Source: Lineolata rhizophorae (lineage: Eukaryota; Ascomycota; Dothideomycetes; Lineolatales; Lineolataceae). From it: a DNA stretch of 64,000 nucleotides. Below, piece by piece: positions 1 through 13,761 of this stretch. Below the pieces are notes generated by a model. It saw only the letters and a list, made by a program, of their open reading frames with translations. It searched no databases and was not told where the DNA came from. The translations under genes and the position numbers were made by a program. Positions within the stretch are counted from its first letter, which is position 1, and every line of letters begins with the position of its first letter. Location: contig MU001674.1 in the NCBI GenBank assembly GCA_010093515.1, forward strand, positions 1,389,560 through 1,453,559, read 5' to 3'.

Positions 1-3000
1 TCCTGAGGAAATGTTCGGATATGGTGGCCCATTTCCTTTGTCTATGGCTAACTATTTTCTAGTTCAACGCCATTACAAATGTATTCGACATCTAAGTCCA
101 GCAAAACGCCCGTTTGGACGCCTTTCTGAGACTTAGATATCGAATATCTATCTAGGTTCGGGTGTCCTCATGCGACTGCCTAAGCATAGCAAGCTAAAAG
201 CAAATATGCATGCGCCGAAGGAGACCAAAAATACAAAAAAAAAGCCTGAGATACAAAGCCTCATGCAATATTGAAGATAAGAGAAGTTCGCAATGAGTTT
301 GCGATTAACGGCAGAAGCAAACTTAACCTATTTGCTCACTACCTTTGAATCTGTTTCCAGTCCACCTAGCCTACGTACGCTGAGCGGAGAGACTAGAGAG
401 CGACTCTACATACCAAAGACGTGTTCGAAATAGCTACTGGTGAGGATGCTCATACAATCATACCTAGCAACGAAGTGGCGACCACAAAAATACAGAAACA
501 CTCAACCAATGCACGCCAATGACGCGAGAAACTCGTGACTTAAGGACATCGCAACAGACAACTGTTGGCGGGAATTTTGCAAAGAGCGAATCTCCATGCT
601 CGAGGTTGGGAGGTCCCCGGTGCGTTTGACGTTGACGTCGGGAATGTACGAGGACGGACAAACCTTGTCCCGGGCCAACCCATGGAAAGCGAGCGCAGCC
701 GTGGCAATTCGAATTCAAATCCCTACCACGGCGATTCGGCATGTATAAAAAGCACCGAGCATATCCTTACGATGGTAGGCTTCAAGAAGCAGTTTTGCGT
801 ACTTAGGACGGACTCATGCCAGCCCGCGGTTTAAACCTCCCGAAAGTTGCGAGGCCAATGAAATAGAAATAGCATCTGTCGCTTTTCGATGGCGGCTGGC
901 GAGCGAGATTGTCGAAATTTGAAGCATCCCAAATGCGAGTAGAGCGAGCACAGGCGCGCGATATGCCGATACGCCTTGAATAACGTTTTGGAGCGAATCT
1001 ACTTAGCCATGCTCGAAGCTTGCTAGGCAGCTTAAGTTCCGGCAAACGCTGCGCTTCCCCGAAGCACGGCGCTGATGACTGAGCAGCCCGCGCCGGACGA
1101 TCCAGGAATCCAACCATTTTTTACCTACCCTTATAGGACTAAACGCGACGCCGCTAGGCTAGTTTCCAACGACATCACCTCCTCCATTCGCACAAGGCCG
1201 ACTATGCCAGTCTCCAGGAACGTGAAGTAGTGCCTTCGGCATTGTCAGGCGAGCAGGGCCTGCTTTAGCTAGGGGTGTGCTAGCCAGCTGCAACCCGACG
1301 CTCTTCCCGTTCGCCATTACCACCAGAATGCATGCTTGGAAACCGAAGCATCATCCACCGTCATCATCACACCAGAAAGCCCGCCGACAGCCATTGCCAA
1401 AACGCACGTGTGCGCTGGCATCAATCGGCGGGGCGCTTTTTCCTTTCGCCTCAGCGTGACCTGAAAAATCCCCCGCCCGGGCCCGTCAGCTTCGCCCAGC
1501 CTGCAGCCGTGCGAGCCTCCTTTCATCGAAACACATCGCCCCGAAAAGTCAGGCACCTCCCGTCAAAAAAAAAGGCGACCAGATAAAAACCTTTTCCTCT
1601 TGGCACAGCCAGACGCTGCCCGCGTCCTGAACCTCAGCACCTGCCGTAGGTATGTGGCCCGGCCGAGCGAAAAACTCACGAATACGAGCCCGCCCCGCAG
1701 GCGGGAACCTAGCGCCCCGCGGGCCGGATCGGCAGGCCGGCCCCCGTAGCACGGAAGAGCTTCCCCGACCGAGAGAGCGCCCGGCCGGCATCGGGCACCT
1801 ACACAGCGACGAAGCGCGGCTACGGCGGCGGGCGGAGGCGGAGCTACATACATACATTGTACGGGCACGCGGGCTCCACCAGCGCTAACGACGCCACCTT
1901 AGCTCCCGGCCGGAGCGCCCCGCGGGGTAGAACAATGGCACAACGTGCGGGACTAGATGGAAAAGGCGAGCCTCCGGAAGAATCCACCTAAGCGTCAAAG
2001 GTTGCGCGGTTTTGGCGCTCAACCGATGGTGACGCAGGCCTGGGGTAGAGGGCGTACGTGTACATACGTACCTGTACGTTGGAGGCCCGTTTGATTGCGG
2101 GTTCCTGGACACGTAGCACAGCTATGGGCCGTTGGTGGCACGGCTTTGGCCAGGCGGCGGCAGTGCAACGGTCGTCTAATTTACTCCTCCCGTGTCCCGG
2201 TGTAAGCGGAGACGAAAGAGACGGATGCAAGAGTCAAATTACATACGTCTAAGACAAAGAGAAAGACGTCGCCGTTGAAAGCTCAGTTGTTGGTTCCAAC
2301 GCTCGGGTACTACAACGGCATGATGGGTCTGCGAAACGAACAGCTGTAACCGGTGAGGCTACTCTCTCCCAACCAAGCTGACCGCAACTTTCGCCCTTAC
2401 GCCCGGGAGACGACGAAACTGGCCAAAGGCTCCTTTTGTGCTCCTCACATGCTAAACTACAGCAGCCTCCGATCGGCATCATGACGCCTACATCTACATT
2501 GCCTCTTGAACGGGCACGTGCCCCATTGCAAAATACCTAGATACGTACCTGGACAGTTCCCGCGTCCGGCATCCCGATCCCCACAACCTTATGGGCAGAT
2601 CACCGTAGATGGGCCCAACCATTGAAATCCAGCCCCCCTCCCTTGCCCATGCCCCCGTCAGCGCGACACAGGGCTGGAAGGGCCTACCACCCCCCGGAAA
2701 AAGCCGCATTCGATGCAGGGTCGTTCGGCATCCCTCCGGCACCAAAGAATCCCACCAATGGCGCCCGAATCCGGACGAGCCCGGCGACGAAGGCCGAAAA
2801 CCGAAGGGGCACGTGGACGTTTCTTTTGCGCAGCTGGGAGAGGCTGACGGCATATGAGTGAGGTGGCGACAAGGCGCGACTGAATTGTTGTCCGAGAGAG
2901 AAAAAGGTCGCGGGCTGAGTTGACGCGTACTGATAATGCTCTGTGACAAAGGGACCGGGAAAAAATTCCGAAGGAAAATCCTATAGATGATAATGATGAT

Positions 3001-3255
3001 GCTTGGCAGGCAAACAACCCCCTAACGGATGGTTGGATGTATGTGTCAGAGAGCCGACCCAATGCAAGATATGCAAGATATGACACCCGAGAAAAATGAC
3101 GAGCGAAAAATGGTTCGGAATGCAGGGTGCGAATGTTGATGTCAGAAGGAGAAAAAAAGCAACTGAGCCGAGAATCAAAAACAAAAGATTTCGTTCGAAA
3201 CGTCATTTCTCCCTTTTCCGCGCAAAAGAAAAAAATGCGCCCTGTTGCCCCTGTT
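1..3255. other. Intergenic stretch, no supported gene
   Basis: No open frame here shows a recognisable domain, a convincing start or a splice pattern; the open frames overlap on both strands and look like chance. The sequence between about 1650 and 1900 is GC-rich and contains CpG-rich short repeats. The right end (about 3000-3255) is the 3' flank of the D-lactate dehydrogenase gene, which is read leftward and stops at 3256. Confidence 0.6.
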
Positions 3256-6200
3256 TCACTCCGGCAGATCCATTATCTTCCCAGGATTCATCAGCCAATG
3301 GGGGTCCAGCGCGCTCTTAATGCTCTGCATGACGGCGATGGTGTCGAGCCCCAGCTCTTTGACCAGCGAGCCCTTCTTCCCCAGGCCAATGCCGTGCTCG
3401 CCCGTGCAGGTGCCGCCCATCTCGAGCGCGCGGTCTACCATATCGTAGATGCATTTCTCGACCGCCGCGCGCTCCTTGGGGTCCTTGGCGTTGTACAGGA
3501 TCGACTCGTGGAAGTTGCCGTCGCCGATGTGGCCCAAAATGCTCGCGAACAGGCCCAGATCGTCCATTTCTTTTTTCGAAATTTCTAAAAAAGGGTGCGA
3601 AAAAGAACTGTTAGCGGGGCTTTCTTTCTTGCAATTTTGCTTCACACGGGCCCATTGTTCGCTCTGCTGCCCCCTCCCACCCTTCTTTTTCTCCCTTGTC
3701 TTGAATCTGGCCACTCTGCTGGGCCCCGCTTTCGCCCTCTTTCTCACTGCGCGACGTTATCGTGACCGAGAAGAGCCAGGGTGGGTGAGGTGTTCGAGCT
3801 AGCCGAGATAGGGCTTGGCGTTGCGGCCTTGGGCGGCGTCTGGTCTCGACAAGCACTGTCGAACATTCGAATACACTTCCTCAACTGGAGCATCCAATTC
3901 CGAACTCCCAATTCCGCATCCCGGTTTATCGCTGCCGATCCACAAAAGAACAGTAAGCAACTCACCGATAATATCCGGCAGCCTGCTCAACGGCACGGCG
4001 ACGTCGGTGCTCCAGACCTCCTGGCCCTCAGTGCGCAACGCGAGCATCGACCACAAGCTCTCCTTGCGCGCGCTCCACAGCTCCTTCTGCTCTTGCGGCG
4101 TCGCCGCGAACTCGAAGTCGCCGCACTTGTGCGCCTTCGCGATGCGCTTGACTTGTTGGACGTTTTCTTGGACCTAAAAAAGCAACAACAACGACCGAAA
4201 AAGGCAAACAGATTAGCAACCTATTTAGCCCGAAGCCAAAACTTCTAGAGGGGAAACAACACCCGGGCAGGGTGTCACGCAATCGATTTGTGTGGGTTAC
4301 GCACCCCCGCTTTTGTGCCGCTGAACCTGTTGCGCTTGTTAGCACGTCTCCCCATCTTCCTAAGACCAAATTCGATGACGCGCCCAATCGGACAAATCGA
4401 ACCATTTGCCAGAATTGAGCCGCAAATGCAATGGCAAAACTTACTTGAAAAAGAGCGTCGGCGTCTCCTTCCAAGTTTTGCTGGTGGAGCCGGCGCGGTT
4501 GACGACGCTCATCTGGACCTCGTCCATGATTTCCATGGCCGCCACCGGCACCCCTGTCCGCATAATCTTGGACGCCGCCGCAGCCGCGTCGCGCATGCTC
4601 GGGAACGTCACCACGGCCACGCTCGTCTCCTCGGGGATCACGGCTAGCTTGAGCGTGATCTCCGTCACGATGCCCAGCGTGCCCTCGGACCCGATGAACA
4701 GGTTCGTCAGGTTGTATCCCGCCGAGGATTTTCTGCGCAAAAAAAATATATGGTGCCCCCACGGGACCCCCGGACCAATCAGAAATTGTTGCCATTGTAC
4801 AAAGAGGGGAAAATTATAGTGAAACAAACAGCCACATCTCAGACTCTTGGACTTTCAACTCACCTCGGTCGTCGCCTCGTCTTAATCACACGGCCGTCGC
4901 TCAGCACCACGGTAAGATTGATGACCCAATCTTTCATGGTCCCGTAGCGGACCGCGTTCGTGCCACTACACAAAAAAAATACGCGTTGCGCGTTGTCAGG
5001 AGCCACGTGGAAACTTGCCAATAGTGAGCGTCGCGAAAGCGTCTAATCATACCTGCAGCTGGTGCCAACCATTCCGCCAATCCTGGCCTTTTGCAACCGC
5101 GAGGCAAAGAAAAAAATTTTTTGTCGTCAGCCGCACATTTTTCCTTTCCACTTCCGCTCTGGGCGGCATTCGGAGAAAAGAGGGGCCTCGAGTTTCCAAA
5201 AAAGGCCCCGAGGCCGTAGAGGAAGGAGAAAACTAAATGGGGCCAATTACTTACGGATGGGCCGGGATCCACTGGGAAGAAGAGCCCGCTGTCCTTGATC
5301 TCCTCGTTCAAGCTCATCCACGCGACGGACGGTTGGACCACCACGTCCATGTCATCCTAGACCCACCGCACGTCAAGTCAGTTCGGTGATTCGCCGATCC
5401 GGACCGAAAACAAGTGTCCGTGGAAGAAACGCAGGGCGCCGGCACGCACACACCTCGTGAAGGCCCAGGACTCTGTCCATGTGCGTGAAGTCGATGCTCA
5501 TGCCGCCGTAGGGCGCCGAGAAGTTCGCCTCGAGGCTGCTGCCGCCGGAAAACGGGACTTAGGCGTGGTCAAAACTGTGAGTAAAAGTGGGGAAATACCG
5601 GGTGCCCGAAGGGTCTCAGAAACTCACTCATCGGGACTCGGTATTTGTAGCATACGGACGCGATTCGGGAGACGTCTTCGGTAGACTTGGGATAGGCGAC
5701 GGCGACGGGAAGCTGGTCGATGTTGATGGAGGACCACTCGCTGTAGCCATGCATACGGAGGTCTTCGTCGTCGGTGGAGATGGCCTCTTCGCCGAGGAAC
5801 CAGCGCAGTTCTTGGATTGCCTTTTTTTTGACTTGCTGTCAGAATTGCGGCCTTCACAATCACACATAGGAAACTGGAAACAAAAAGTGAGGGTGCAGTC
5901 CAATATGCGCGGGTGAGCAGGGCCGAGTATTAAAACTGCGCAGGTGATTAGTCAATCAGGCCATTTTGAAGGGATTCCGGGTGCATCTTACTCTCGGACG
6001 ATAGCTAAGTCTAAATCCGCGGAAATAGAACCTTGGTGGACCGTGGCTCTTCACAAGTGATTTGTTGTTTGGGGCCGGAATAACAATTCAAATCCACACG
6101 ACGCGCGAAGTCCCCAGTCCAAAACAGCAGCAAAGTTACCTTTTCCATCTCCCTCTTCCCGCCGTACCGGGGACTGATCTGGCGGAAAGCCGGCCACGCA

Positions 6201-6460
6201 TCCTGCGCGCGGAACCCGCCGTCCGAGACGCCGTAGTAGTAAGCTGCAGTACCGAGCGAGGCCGAGAGCAGGAGCACACGGCCCGTGGTCCAGAAGTGCT
6301 TGACGGAAGGCGTGGGCAGGGCGAAGCCGCCGCCGGGCGCTGACGACGAGCTCTGCTTCCTGAGGATGCGCTGAGAGGTGGAGGTGGTGGAGGCGGGGTA
6401 GACGGGGGGACCGCGGTGGTGCCGGGCGAGCTGCAACGCCCGGAGGGCCCGACGTAGCAT
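3256..6460 (-). CDS. DLD1: D-lactate dehydrogenase (cytochrome), mitochondrial, FAD-linked
   Basis: This enzyme oxidises D-lactate to pyruvate and passes electrons to cytochrome c, at the inner mitochondrial membrane. Ten exons fit with intact phases: 6460-6140, 5820-5628, 5557-5454, 5356-5255, 5087-5053, 4965-4864, 4732-4445, 4326-4305, 4173-3966 and 3584-3256, giving 567 residues, close to the family length. The N-terminus ([17 protein letters not shown]) is an arginine-rich mitochondrial presequence, followed by a hydrophobic segment near residues 60-80. The FAD-binding PP-loop reads [18 protein letters not shown], with the following FAD-domain motifs [20 protein letters not shown]. The C-terminal oxidase domain carries [12 protein letters not shown] and [14 protein letters not shown]. 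Exon 8 is a 22-nt micro-exon that restores the FSGTKAG segment. The start is the first ATG before the presequence. Yeast Dld1 is the nearest family member that I know. Confidence 0.95.
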
Positions 6461-9400
6461 CGTGAGGGGCGCAAAATTGGAGATAGGGGCGGAGAGGTAG
6501 GCAGGGGGGCGTTGAGGTTCGAAAAAAATTGTGAGGTGGCGGCTGCTATGTAATGCCGGAGCACGAGGACGTCTTTGGGCGGAGCAGCAGCAGTGAGTGT
6601 ACGGAACCCTGGGCCCGTCTTGTGACAGCAGCCATCAGTGGCAGTGCCAGCGCACTGTAGAGGAGGAGAGGGAAGCAGAAAGAGGGAGGAGAGGGGGGGC
6701 AAGTAAATATCAGTAGGAGGGCCCCATGCACGAACGACTCGGGTCGTCACTGACTAGATATATATGGGCGCCAAGATAGGGCTGCTACGAGATCGGATAA
6801 GGGAATAAAAAAGACCCCACTACAGCTTCCCAGTCGCCATGAGTAGTAGCCTTCTCACACTTTTTGCCCGCCTCCCCCCCCTTACCTAGGCGGCGGCGGC
6901 GGCGGTGGGGTGGCGCCCGAGGCTGCGGGGATGGGTCTATGTACATACCAAGAACAAGATGCACAAGTGCCTCTATTTTAGCTTGCGGGCCCAGTCCAGC
7001 ATCCATCGTTACTTTTAGCACGCAATTGTGTCGCTGTTGGAGTGGGGAAGAGAAGTGCCACCCATGCAGCGCAGCGCACGCCCTCCCCCTGGGGTGCCTA
7101 GTGTCGCCTGGCCACCCAATTTGGGCCCGGTTGCGTGGTCGCTGCGGCGAACAAGCTTTTTTGCTCTCGTCTCGGCCAGTCGTACACACACATATGTCCA
7201 CACTGTAGCTGAAACTTTTTTTTTCCTTCTGCTTCCAGTGGATGGCAAATTGCCCGACGGGTGGGCGTCGAGTGGTGAAGCCTCGGCCGCCGACTACAGC
7301 TATGAGTGGCGGGACCGCTTGGATCTTAACAGGGGCCTTGCTTGCAGCCGGGCGCGCCCCTTCTCCGCTACTTCTGCGTTGCTTTTTCTCTCCCCTCGAG
7401 AAACTGCGGCGACACCTGCGCAGCATACAATTGGGCTGCATATGATCAGCTGCAGGGGATCCAGGGGGGGTGTTGGTGCTGGGGAGGGATATGTGGGTGT
7501 GTGGGCCTCGGGGAGGGGGGGCGGTTTGTACAGCGGGAGGTCGAAGGAAAACTCGATTTGCGGGGAAAGCTTTCCAAGGCAGCGGGTTCACAGCAGTACA
7601 GGCGGCGGAAGCAGGCGGAGTGGTGACCGCCGCTCTGGCGCGCTCTGCGAGGTCCCCCCCCCCTGGTGTCAGCTCATCCACCCCCCGGCTGCCCGCCTTG
7701 GGCGTCGCACGGGACAGACGACTGCTCTTCCTCCCTACCCTGCCCAGCCGGAAAGTGGAGTAAGGCGAGCGAACAGCGAAGTGTGGGGGACGTCCGTGTG
7801 GATGACTCGAGCCTCAAAGTGCCCCGTTTCGCAGTTGCCATGACCAATTTTTTGCGTGGCCCCAGGATAGGCACATCAGGCCCTTTCCCGTGCTGCCCTT
7901 CTCAGGGAATCTCGATTCCCTCGACATGTCGCGTGACCGAGTACATGCTTTCCGGCGAAGAGGAGAAACCCCGCAAAATCGACTTTCGCGGCAATGCGGG
8001 CAGCGATCGAACCGGCCCGGTCGAGCAGGTCCATCCCGAGGTTTGGCCCGACGCAATCTGAGGGGCCCGAGAAATGGTGGCATCTAGCCACGCTAGCGGC
8101 ACCTCGTGCACGGGGAGGAGACTGACGGTCGAGAGCTTTTTTGCCTCTTGCGACGAACGGCAACGTGCCCGGCCGAGCTCCATGGCACAATGGGCTTGTG
8201 AAGCCAGAGGGAGCGTGCTGGTGCAACGCCACAGGCGCGCAAGTCCCCTATTCAGCGTTCCAGAGGCCTCAAAGGCGGTAAGGCAGAAGAAGCAAAAACG
8301 CTGCCGAGGTCGAGATAACTGGCCCGGTGCCTGATTGCGCCCGCCAGAGACCCAGCGTGTTACAATCAGCTAATCGTAACTCGCACAAGCCCTGCTTCCT
8401 GGCCCTGATGCTCGCCAACCTGTCCTGAACAGCCACGACGGTTTATTCGCTCGCTCCTCCTGACGGCGGTGGGGGGCACACACCGACATGCAAAGCCAAC
8501 AGCGGCCTAAACCAAGAATTAAACCAGTTAACACTTGTGAGGAAGGCTGGAAAATGCCTCAGAGGTGAAAGGGGAGTTGTTCTTGAAAACTTCAGATGTC
8601 AGGACATAGATCGGGTAGATCATGTCCGGATTTCGTATGCCTGGCTCTTTTGCAAGCGCCTCCAGATGGGAATACCTACAGTGAATCGACAACCCACCCT
8701 TGCCGTGGGAATAGCGCTTTTCCAAAATTTGGACATTCCGGACCGATTACAACGAATGTCGTAATGCGCTATACAGGGTCGAGTGCTATAGCGGCTACCG
8801 ATTAGAAAGTAGTGATCTGCGGCACAACGTACGCGTGCACGGCAAAACTAAGAATTGGTCCACCTATGGTGGCTCTAGGACTGGCTAATTCAAATATGCA
8901 ACTTACCAAATTAACGACATTGCTCGCCTAGTAGACTACGCATATCGACGCACTATAGTGGAGTTCTTTGGAAACTGAACCCGGTCAGTGCAAGTGTGCA
9001 GTTGCCTCTTGCAACCGAGTGGTAGAAGCAAAACACCTCATCGCGTCCCGCCCGGCCACAACCGCACACGTGCGTCTCCTGAGGTCGTCCACCCTTCTGC
9101 ATCCACGCCCACTCTTGACCGCTTCTCGCTCGACTTCGCCTTTCAGGAATAGCTGCCCTGCTTACGCGCCAAAAAGCATGCCCGAACTTGTCTCGCTGAC
9201 CGCAGAAATCCAGCGAAGTGCTCGTTGCTGCCCTACGGGCGGCCCCGTCTCCTGAGGTAAGGACGTCACAAGACCGGGCAGCTGTGCAGCCATGCCAGCG
9301 ACTAGGTATTTCCGGGTGCCTCTTTTGGATCTTGTACTTTTATTTTTTCGCCACGGACAGCTGCATGCACACGCCTCGGGAGATATGTGGCAGCTAACGG

Positions 9401-11491
9401 CTAGTCGTATGCCGGTCATTCCGTGCTGGAGGCTCCAAGAGGTCGAATCGCGGCGCTCCGGCGGCGGCGGAGGCGTCAACGGGGCACAGGATGCTTGGCC
9501 GCATGGCCCCGGGCCGACGGAATGATTGGGTGGGAATTCCCACGTACCTACTTTTGCGCTTTTTCTTTTTCGTCTCTTTCTTTTGTTTTTTTTTTTTTCC
9601 GCCTCGCGCTAGGTCAGGGCGTTGTGCGTTGTGGCGTAGCGATGTCTTGGGGCTGACGCGTGCCTTCCTGACGGGCCATGCTTGGGACGCTCTGCTGCAG
9701 AGAGATCGTGCCATTCTAAGTCGGGTCCTATCAAAGGCCAACGCATCGTCAGCTGAAATCGAACCGAGTAATTGAGTGAGAATTGCAATGTTCCCTCCTT
9801 TGTCATCTTGCATCTCGATCCCATCTCCTAGTCACGTCGAGTAGCGTCACCGGTCCTTTTGACGCCAGCTCTCATAGTCAGCATTCGGGTGCCTGCATAT
9901 ACTTCTTGGCTGCAGGCTCGCTTCCCATTCCTTTGCCAGCATTTACACAAACATTCTTGATTCGTCTCCTCGAGCAAGCCATTCGTTTGCTTTCAGCTGA
10001 GAATATCCCCGCCGTGTATTCCGTCGTAGGCAGTGCCTTCTCGTAGGTCAACCTCTCCTCCCAAGCTTCTCGCCATGTCTGAACATGGATTACGCCGAGT
10101 CCTGAAGATAGTGTCGGGCTTGAGGGGTGGAAGGCTTCCCGTTGTTTGTCTCGGGACGACTGCTGTCCTGAACTGTCGGTCCCGGGCCAAGAGTATCTGT
10201 CTAGGTTGTCAGAGTCTCGTGACCGGCCCGTTACCTCGCCGTTGACTCTGAATCTGTCGAAGTGACAAACAGATGCTGCCTAAGACTAGTTTGAAAGGCC
10301 CAATTCGATCAAGACACTCCATTTTTTGGTTTCACCGGCGACTTTAGCCCATGTAGCACAGTCTGACTTGTCACTTTGGAACCCTGGGAACAGTGTTAGG
10401 ACCACAACCGGCGCATTCCCTCTCATACAGCCTACAACCCGCCAAAAAATGGCGCAAGACTCGGACCTAAGATTGCCTAACTTTTTGGGAAAGGGTCGGT
10501 GAGTCAGAGGCTGGGCCACTAATTCAGTTAGACGTAGGAATCTATCCGTTCCGTTGTTTGATAAACCGCCTAGATTTGTAAAGAGGCGTCTAGCCGCCAC
10601 TACAAATGCCAGGGCGGTATAGAATCTAGCCATTTTATATGCTTTCGAATCTCTAAACTCAGAATGGCCACACACATGTTCTAGCAGCTATTCTCTTTGT
10701 CTCCTGCACCACTTTCGTATTCTGCTGTTGAAATAGGGTAGCCTGTTTTCCTCAGACATGTGGAGGTAGCAGCAAACGACTACTACCGCAGAGCGGTGAA
10801 AATCCTGCTATCCGCAATATCGGTAAGTTCCCGGGCTGATATCTGCATTGCGCCACCACGTTAATTCTGCCCTCAGGGGCTTCTGAATCCTGTTTTCCTA
10901 AAGGACATCTTCAAGCTGGCCCTGCGTTCAACCGCACGTCCGAGACATTCTAATAACTACTATCTAGCTAGCCTCCATGTCTTGATCCCAGGCATTCACA
11001 ACAAAACCGCAGAATTGCTGCCATCCGACAAAAGATCATTCCGGCTACTTCGTCAAACGCCATGCCGGACAATATAAGTGTGCTGCTTGAAATCTGCGGG
11101 GTCGAGCAAAGCTGCCGTTCTCCAACCTCAACTTCTCCGAATATGGCCAACGCTGAACAAACGCGCCTTCTCGGCACGCAAACGTACGCTACCCTCCGCT
11201 CTATGGGGGATGCGCAAGATCTCGCGGTCGGTCCAGGCCACCCTATGACCGTCGATTTCTTCGCCCTCGATCTCAATCGCGCCTTCGAACCCTCCGTTTC
11301 CTGCACGGGTGAATTTCCGGCCCTTGGATCATTTACCGTCATCATGAGGCCGGACGCACCCAAGCTGACGTCGCCCTTCTCCTGGCATTTTTTCGATCCC
11401 CAGACCAGATCGCGTTCTAGGCCAACGTCATACGGGTGAAAGATGTGTTCGACGAATACCTTCCTAGTTAACCGGGCCCGACTCCGACCTA
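6461..11491. other. Long intergenic stretch, no supported gene
   Basis: The left end must hold the promoter of the D-lactate dehydrogenase gene; a TATA-like stretch (atatatat) lies near 6757-6764. A pyrimidine-rich tract with a long T run lies at about 9553-9600. Several long open frames (for example 7028-7843 on the plus strand and 6785-7681 on the minus strand) overlap one another in GC-rich sequence and carry no recognisable domain or splice logic, so I do not call them. The frame at 11062-11439 (plus) lies just before the coiled-coil relic and could be its upstream part, but I cannot support a junction. Confidence 0.5.
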
Positions 11492-12303
11492 AGTGCCGTT
11501 GGCAGCGCTACCGCCTCCCGCCCAGGCTCACTCTTCCGAAGTCCCCATTTGCAGCTACCCCGGCTGCACCAATCCCGCCGTCGTGTACGAGCGCCACGAT
11601 GATCCGGTTCCAACGCCGGCATCCACGCCTGAGTCTGCGCCCGCGCCGGGTCCTCTTCCCGCTGCCGCCACGGACAACGCCGCCGTCCAAAAAGCCCCGC
11701 CCAACGCCGTCGGCGCCAGCCGGCTCTGCCAGGCGTCGCTGGGACCCAACGACGCCTGGCAGGCCGAGCTGCGCAACCACATGGCGCTCTTCCGGGCGGT
11801 CATCGGCCGGGCCTCGGCGACCGCCGTGGCCGACTACGCGCGGCACTGCGCGTCGGTGGGGCTGCATCTGTGCAGCGCGGCGAGCGAGCTGGACCGCGCG
11901 TGGGCCGGGCGGGACGACGCGGTGTAGTGCGTCGAGGGGTGGAAGGAGTACGCGGACACGGCGGTGGCGGCGAACCGGCAGGCGTACGAAGCGAACGATG
12001 GGCGGCTGAGGATGCGCGTAGGGGAGCTGGAGCGTGCGCTGAGGTACAAGGAGAGGGATGTGGCGTTTTTAGCTAGGAAAATAGACGGTGCCAAAGGGAG
12101 AAGGAGAAGGAGAGAGCTAAGTGGAAGGCGGATGAGAAGGTGCTTGAGAAGAAGGAGGCGAGGATCGCGGAGTTGGATGGACTGCTGGAGAAGCGGACCG
12201 CTGTGGTGCCGGGCATGAAGACTGCAGTGGAGAAGGCGAAGGCGATGGTCGAGTAGTTGGCCGAGGCAAAGAAAGATGTTGAGACTGTTACCCTCCCGTC
12301 GCA
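11492..12303 (+). pseudogene. Decayed coiled-coil protein gene
   Basis: A plus-strand frame begins with a Pro/Ala-rich segment holding a small Cys-containing motif (ICSYPGCTNPAVVYERH), continues through an Ala-rich helical part, and ends in a long charged coiled-coil tail (for example VGELERALRYKERDVAFLA and ADEKVLEKKEARIAELDG). The frame is interrupted by an in-frame TAG near 11926, a shift of frame near 12090-12110 where the heptad-rich coding resumes in another frame, and a second TAG near 12254. The composition after each break still reads as coding, so this is a gene that has recently lost function or one with unrecognised splicing. I do not recognise the family. Confidence 0.5.
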
Positions 12304-13761
12304 ATTCCGCGTGACTAATTCGATATGCCTAGTGCCTCTAAGAAACCTTTAACGCTAGGCGCCTAGAAGCCGAGTGTAGCCGCCTCCATCAGCACTATGC
12401 GCAGGAGCTCAACCGTCAGCGCGAGGGCCACAACTCTGCGGCCACCAACTACCTTGAGAGAGATGGTCGACGCCCGTAGGGCCGCCTAAGCCAGACAGAG
12501 CTATCTGGGCACTATTGGTGGCTTGCAATTCAACGGAGCTAGCCGAGAAGACATCAGTCAGCAGTCTCTGGCGGGGAATAAGGGCTCGACTCAGGCTAGA
12601 CAGCCCGATGGTGATTTCAGTGCTTTGGTCGGGCTCCGGGTGGTGGCTCCATTTCTGAAAGGTGGCCGCTACGCTAGGCTTGGATTACACTAATGTTTGA
12701 CAGAGCGGTTAGGAAAGTCTGAATGCTTAGCTGGAGGTGATCCAGCTCTGTTTCAAAGGCTTTGTTTGAGGCTTAAGACTAGTTTCATTTGCGAGGCCTA
12801 TTTATCGTAGCGTGGGGATCACGTGAGCCATGTCTAATCAGTCGTGAATTGCGGCGAGCACAAGAGTGAGAAGCTCGTAGCAAACTTCAAGTCTGCAGGG
12901 AATACTACTAGATCTGATGTTTCACAGAGAATCTGGAAGAATCGTGAACTGCACGTAAAGTTCTCTATTCGGGCTATCTATATGAACCTTTTTAAGCGTA
13001 TAATTACAGCAAACAATAGTCTGGTTTCAAAACGTTATGATCGTAATTATGCCGTATAAAAGTGACAATATGTCGGGGTGTCCACAGTCGCACAATATAT
13101 CCGTCATTCTTGTCCATGATTTGGAAGTGTGAAGCTGAATTGTGACCTACATTCAAAACCTGCGGACAGTCTGTATAAGTTTAATTGTTTTCATCCATTG
13201 TTTTCGGCGTGATGCCCCTCTGCCAGGCCATGTTTGCCCTGTTGGGCTGGACCCTCAAGGTAGGGACCAGTGTGGAACCTCCGACACGTCGCATGGCTTC
13301 CCTATCTGAGGCGGAGGCAACAACCGACGAGCTTGAAGTGACACGAGACAATTCACCAGTTTTCTCGGCCACAATTACTAACTAATTTCCCGCTTTCATT
13401 TCGCCATCACCTCTCTTTCAGGCTTTGCCGTAGTTGAGCTCACCTCGCAAAGGTTAATAGTACTTCGAAAGCGTGAATGCCAACCACCGAGGGCTTTAGA
13501 GCAGCATCCAAAACTGCAACGTCACGCTTGCATCCGTCACGTCACCACCCCACGAACAAATTCGTGAATACAGTTCGCTTAGAACTTGGCCAGCGGACAA
13601 AGTTGCTTCCGCTTAGAATATTAATCGAGCCCAGGTGGCTCTTTTACTTCCTTCCTTCTTCCTTTTCCCTCTCCACACCACTCTTTCTCATCTTCCTCCG
13701 GAGCCCTCATTTCCAGGCTCCATCCATCCCGGAGACTCTACGGCCTCAACACCAGCCAGGC
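12304..13761. other. Intergenic stretch upstream of the RNA polymerase gene
   Basis: No domain-bearing frame is visible. An open frame that starts at 13477 runs in phase into the polymerase gene and would add 95 residues to its N-terminus, but this part is Ser/Leu/Phe-rich and looks like leader sequence; CT-rich tracts at about 13640-13700 resemble fungal promoter or 5' UTR sequence. Confidence 0.5.

Noticed and set aside
6785-7843. Overlapping 298- and 271-codon frames on opposite strands
   Set aside because: Neither shows a domain, a splice pattern or plausible composition; the GC-rich sequence alone explains the open frames.
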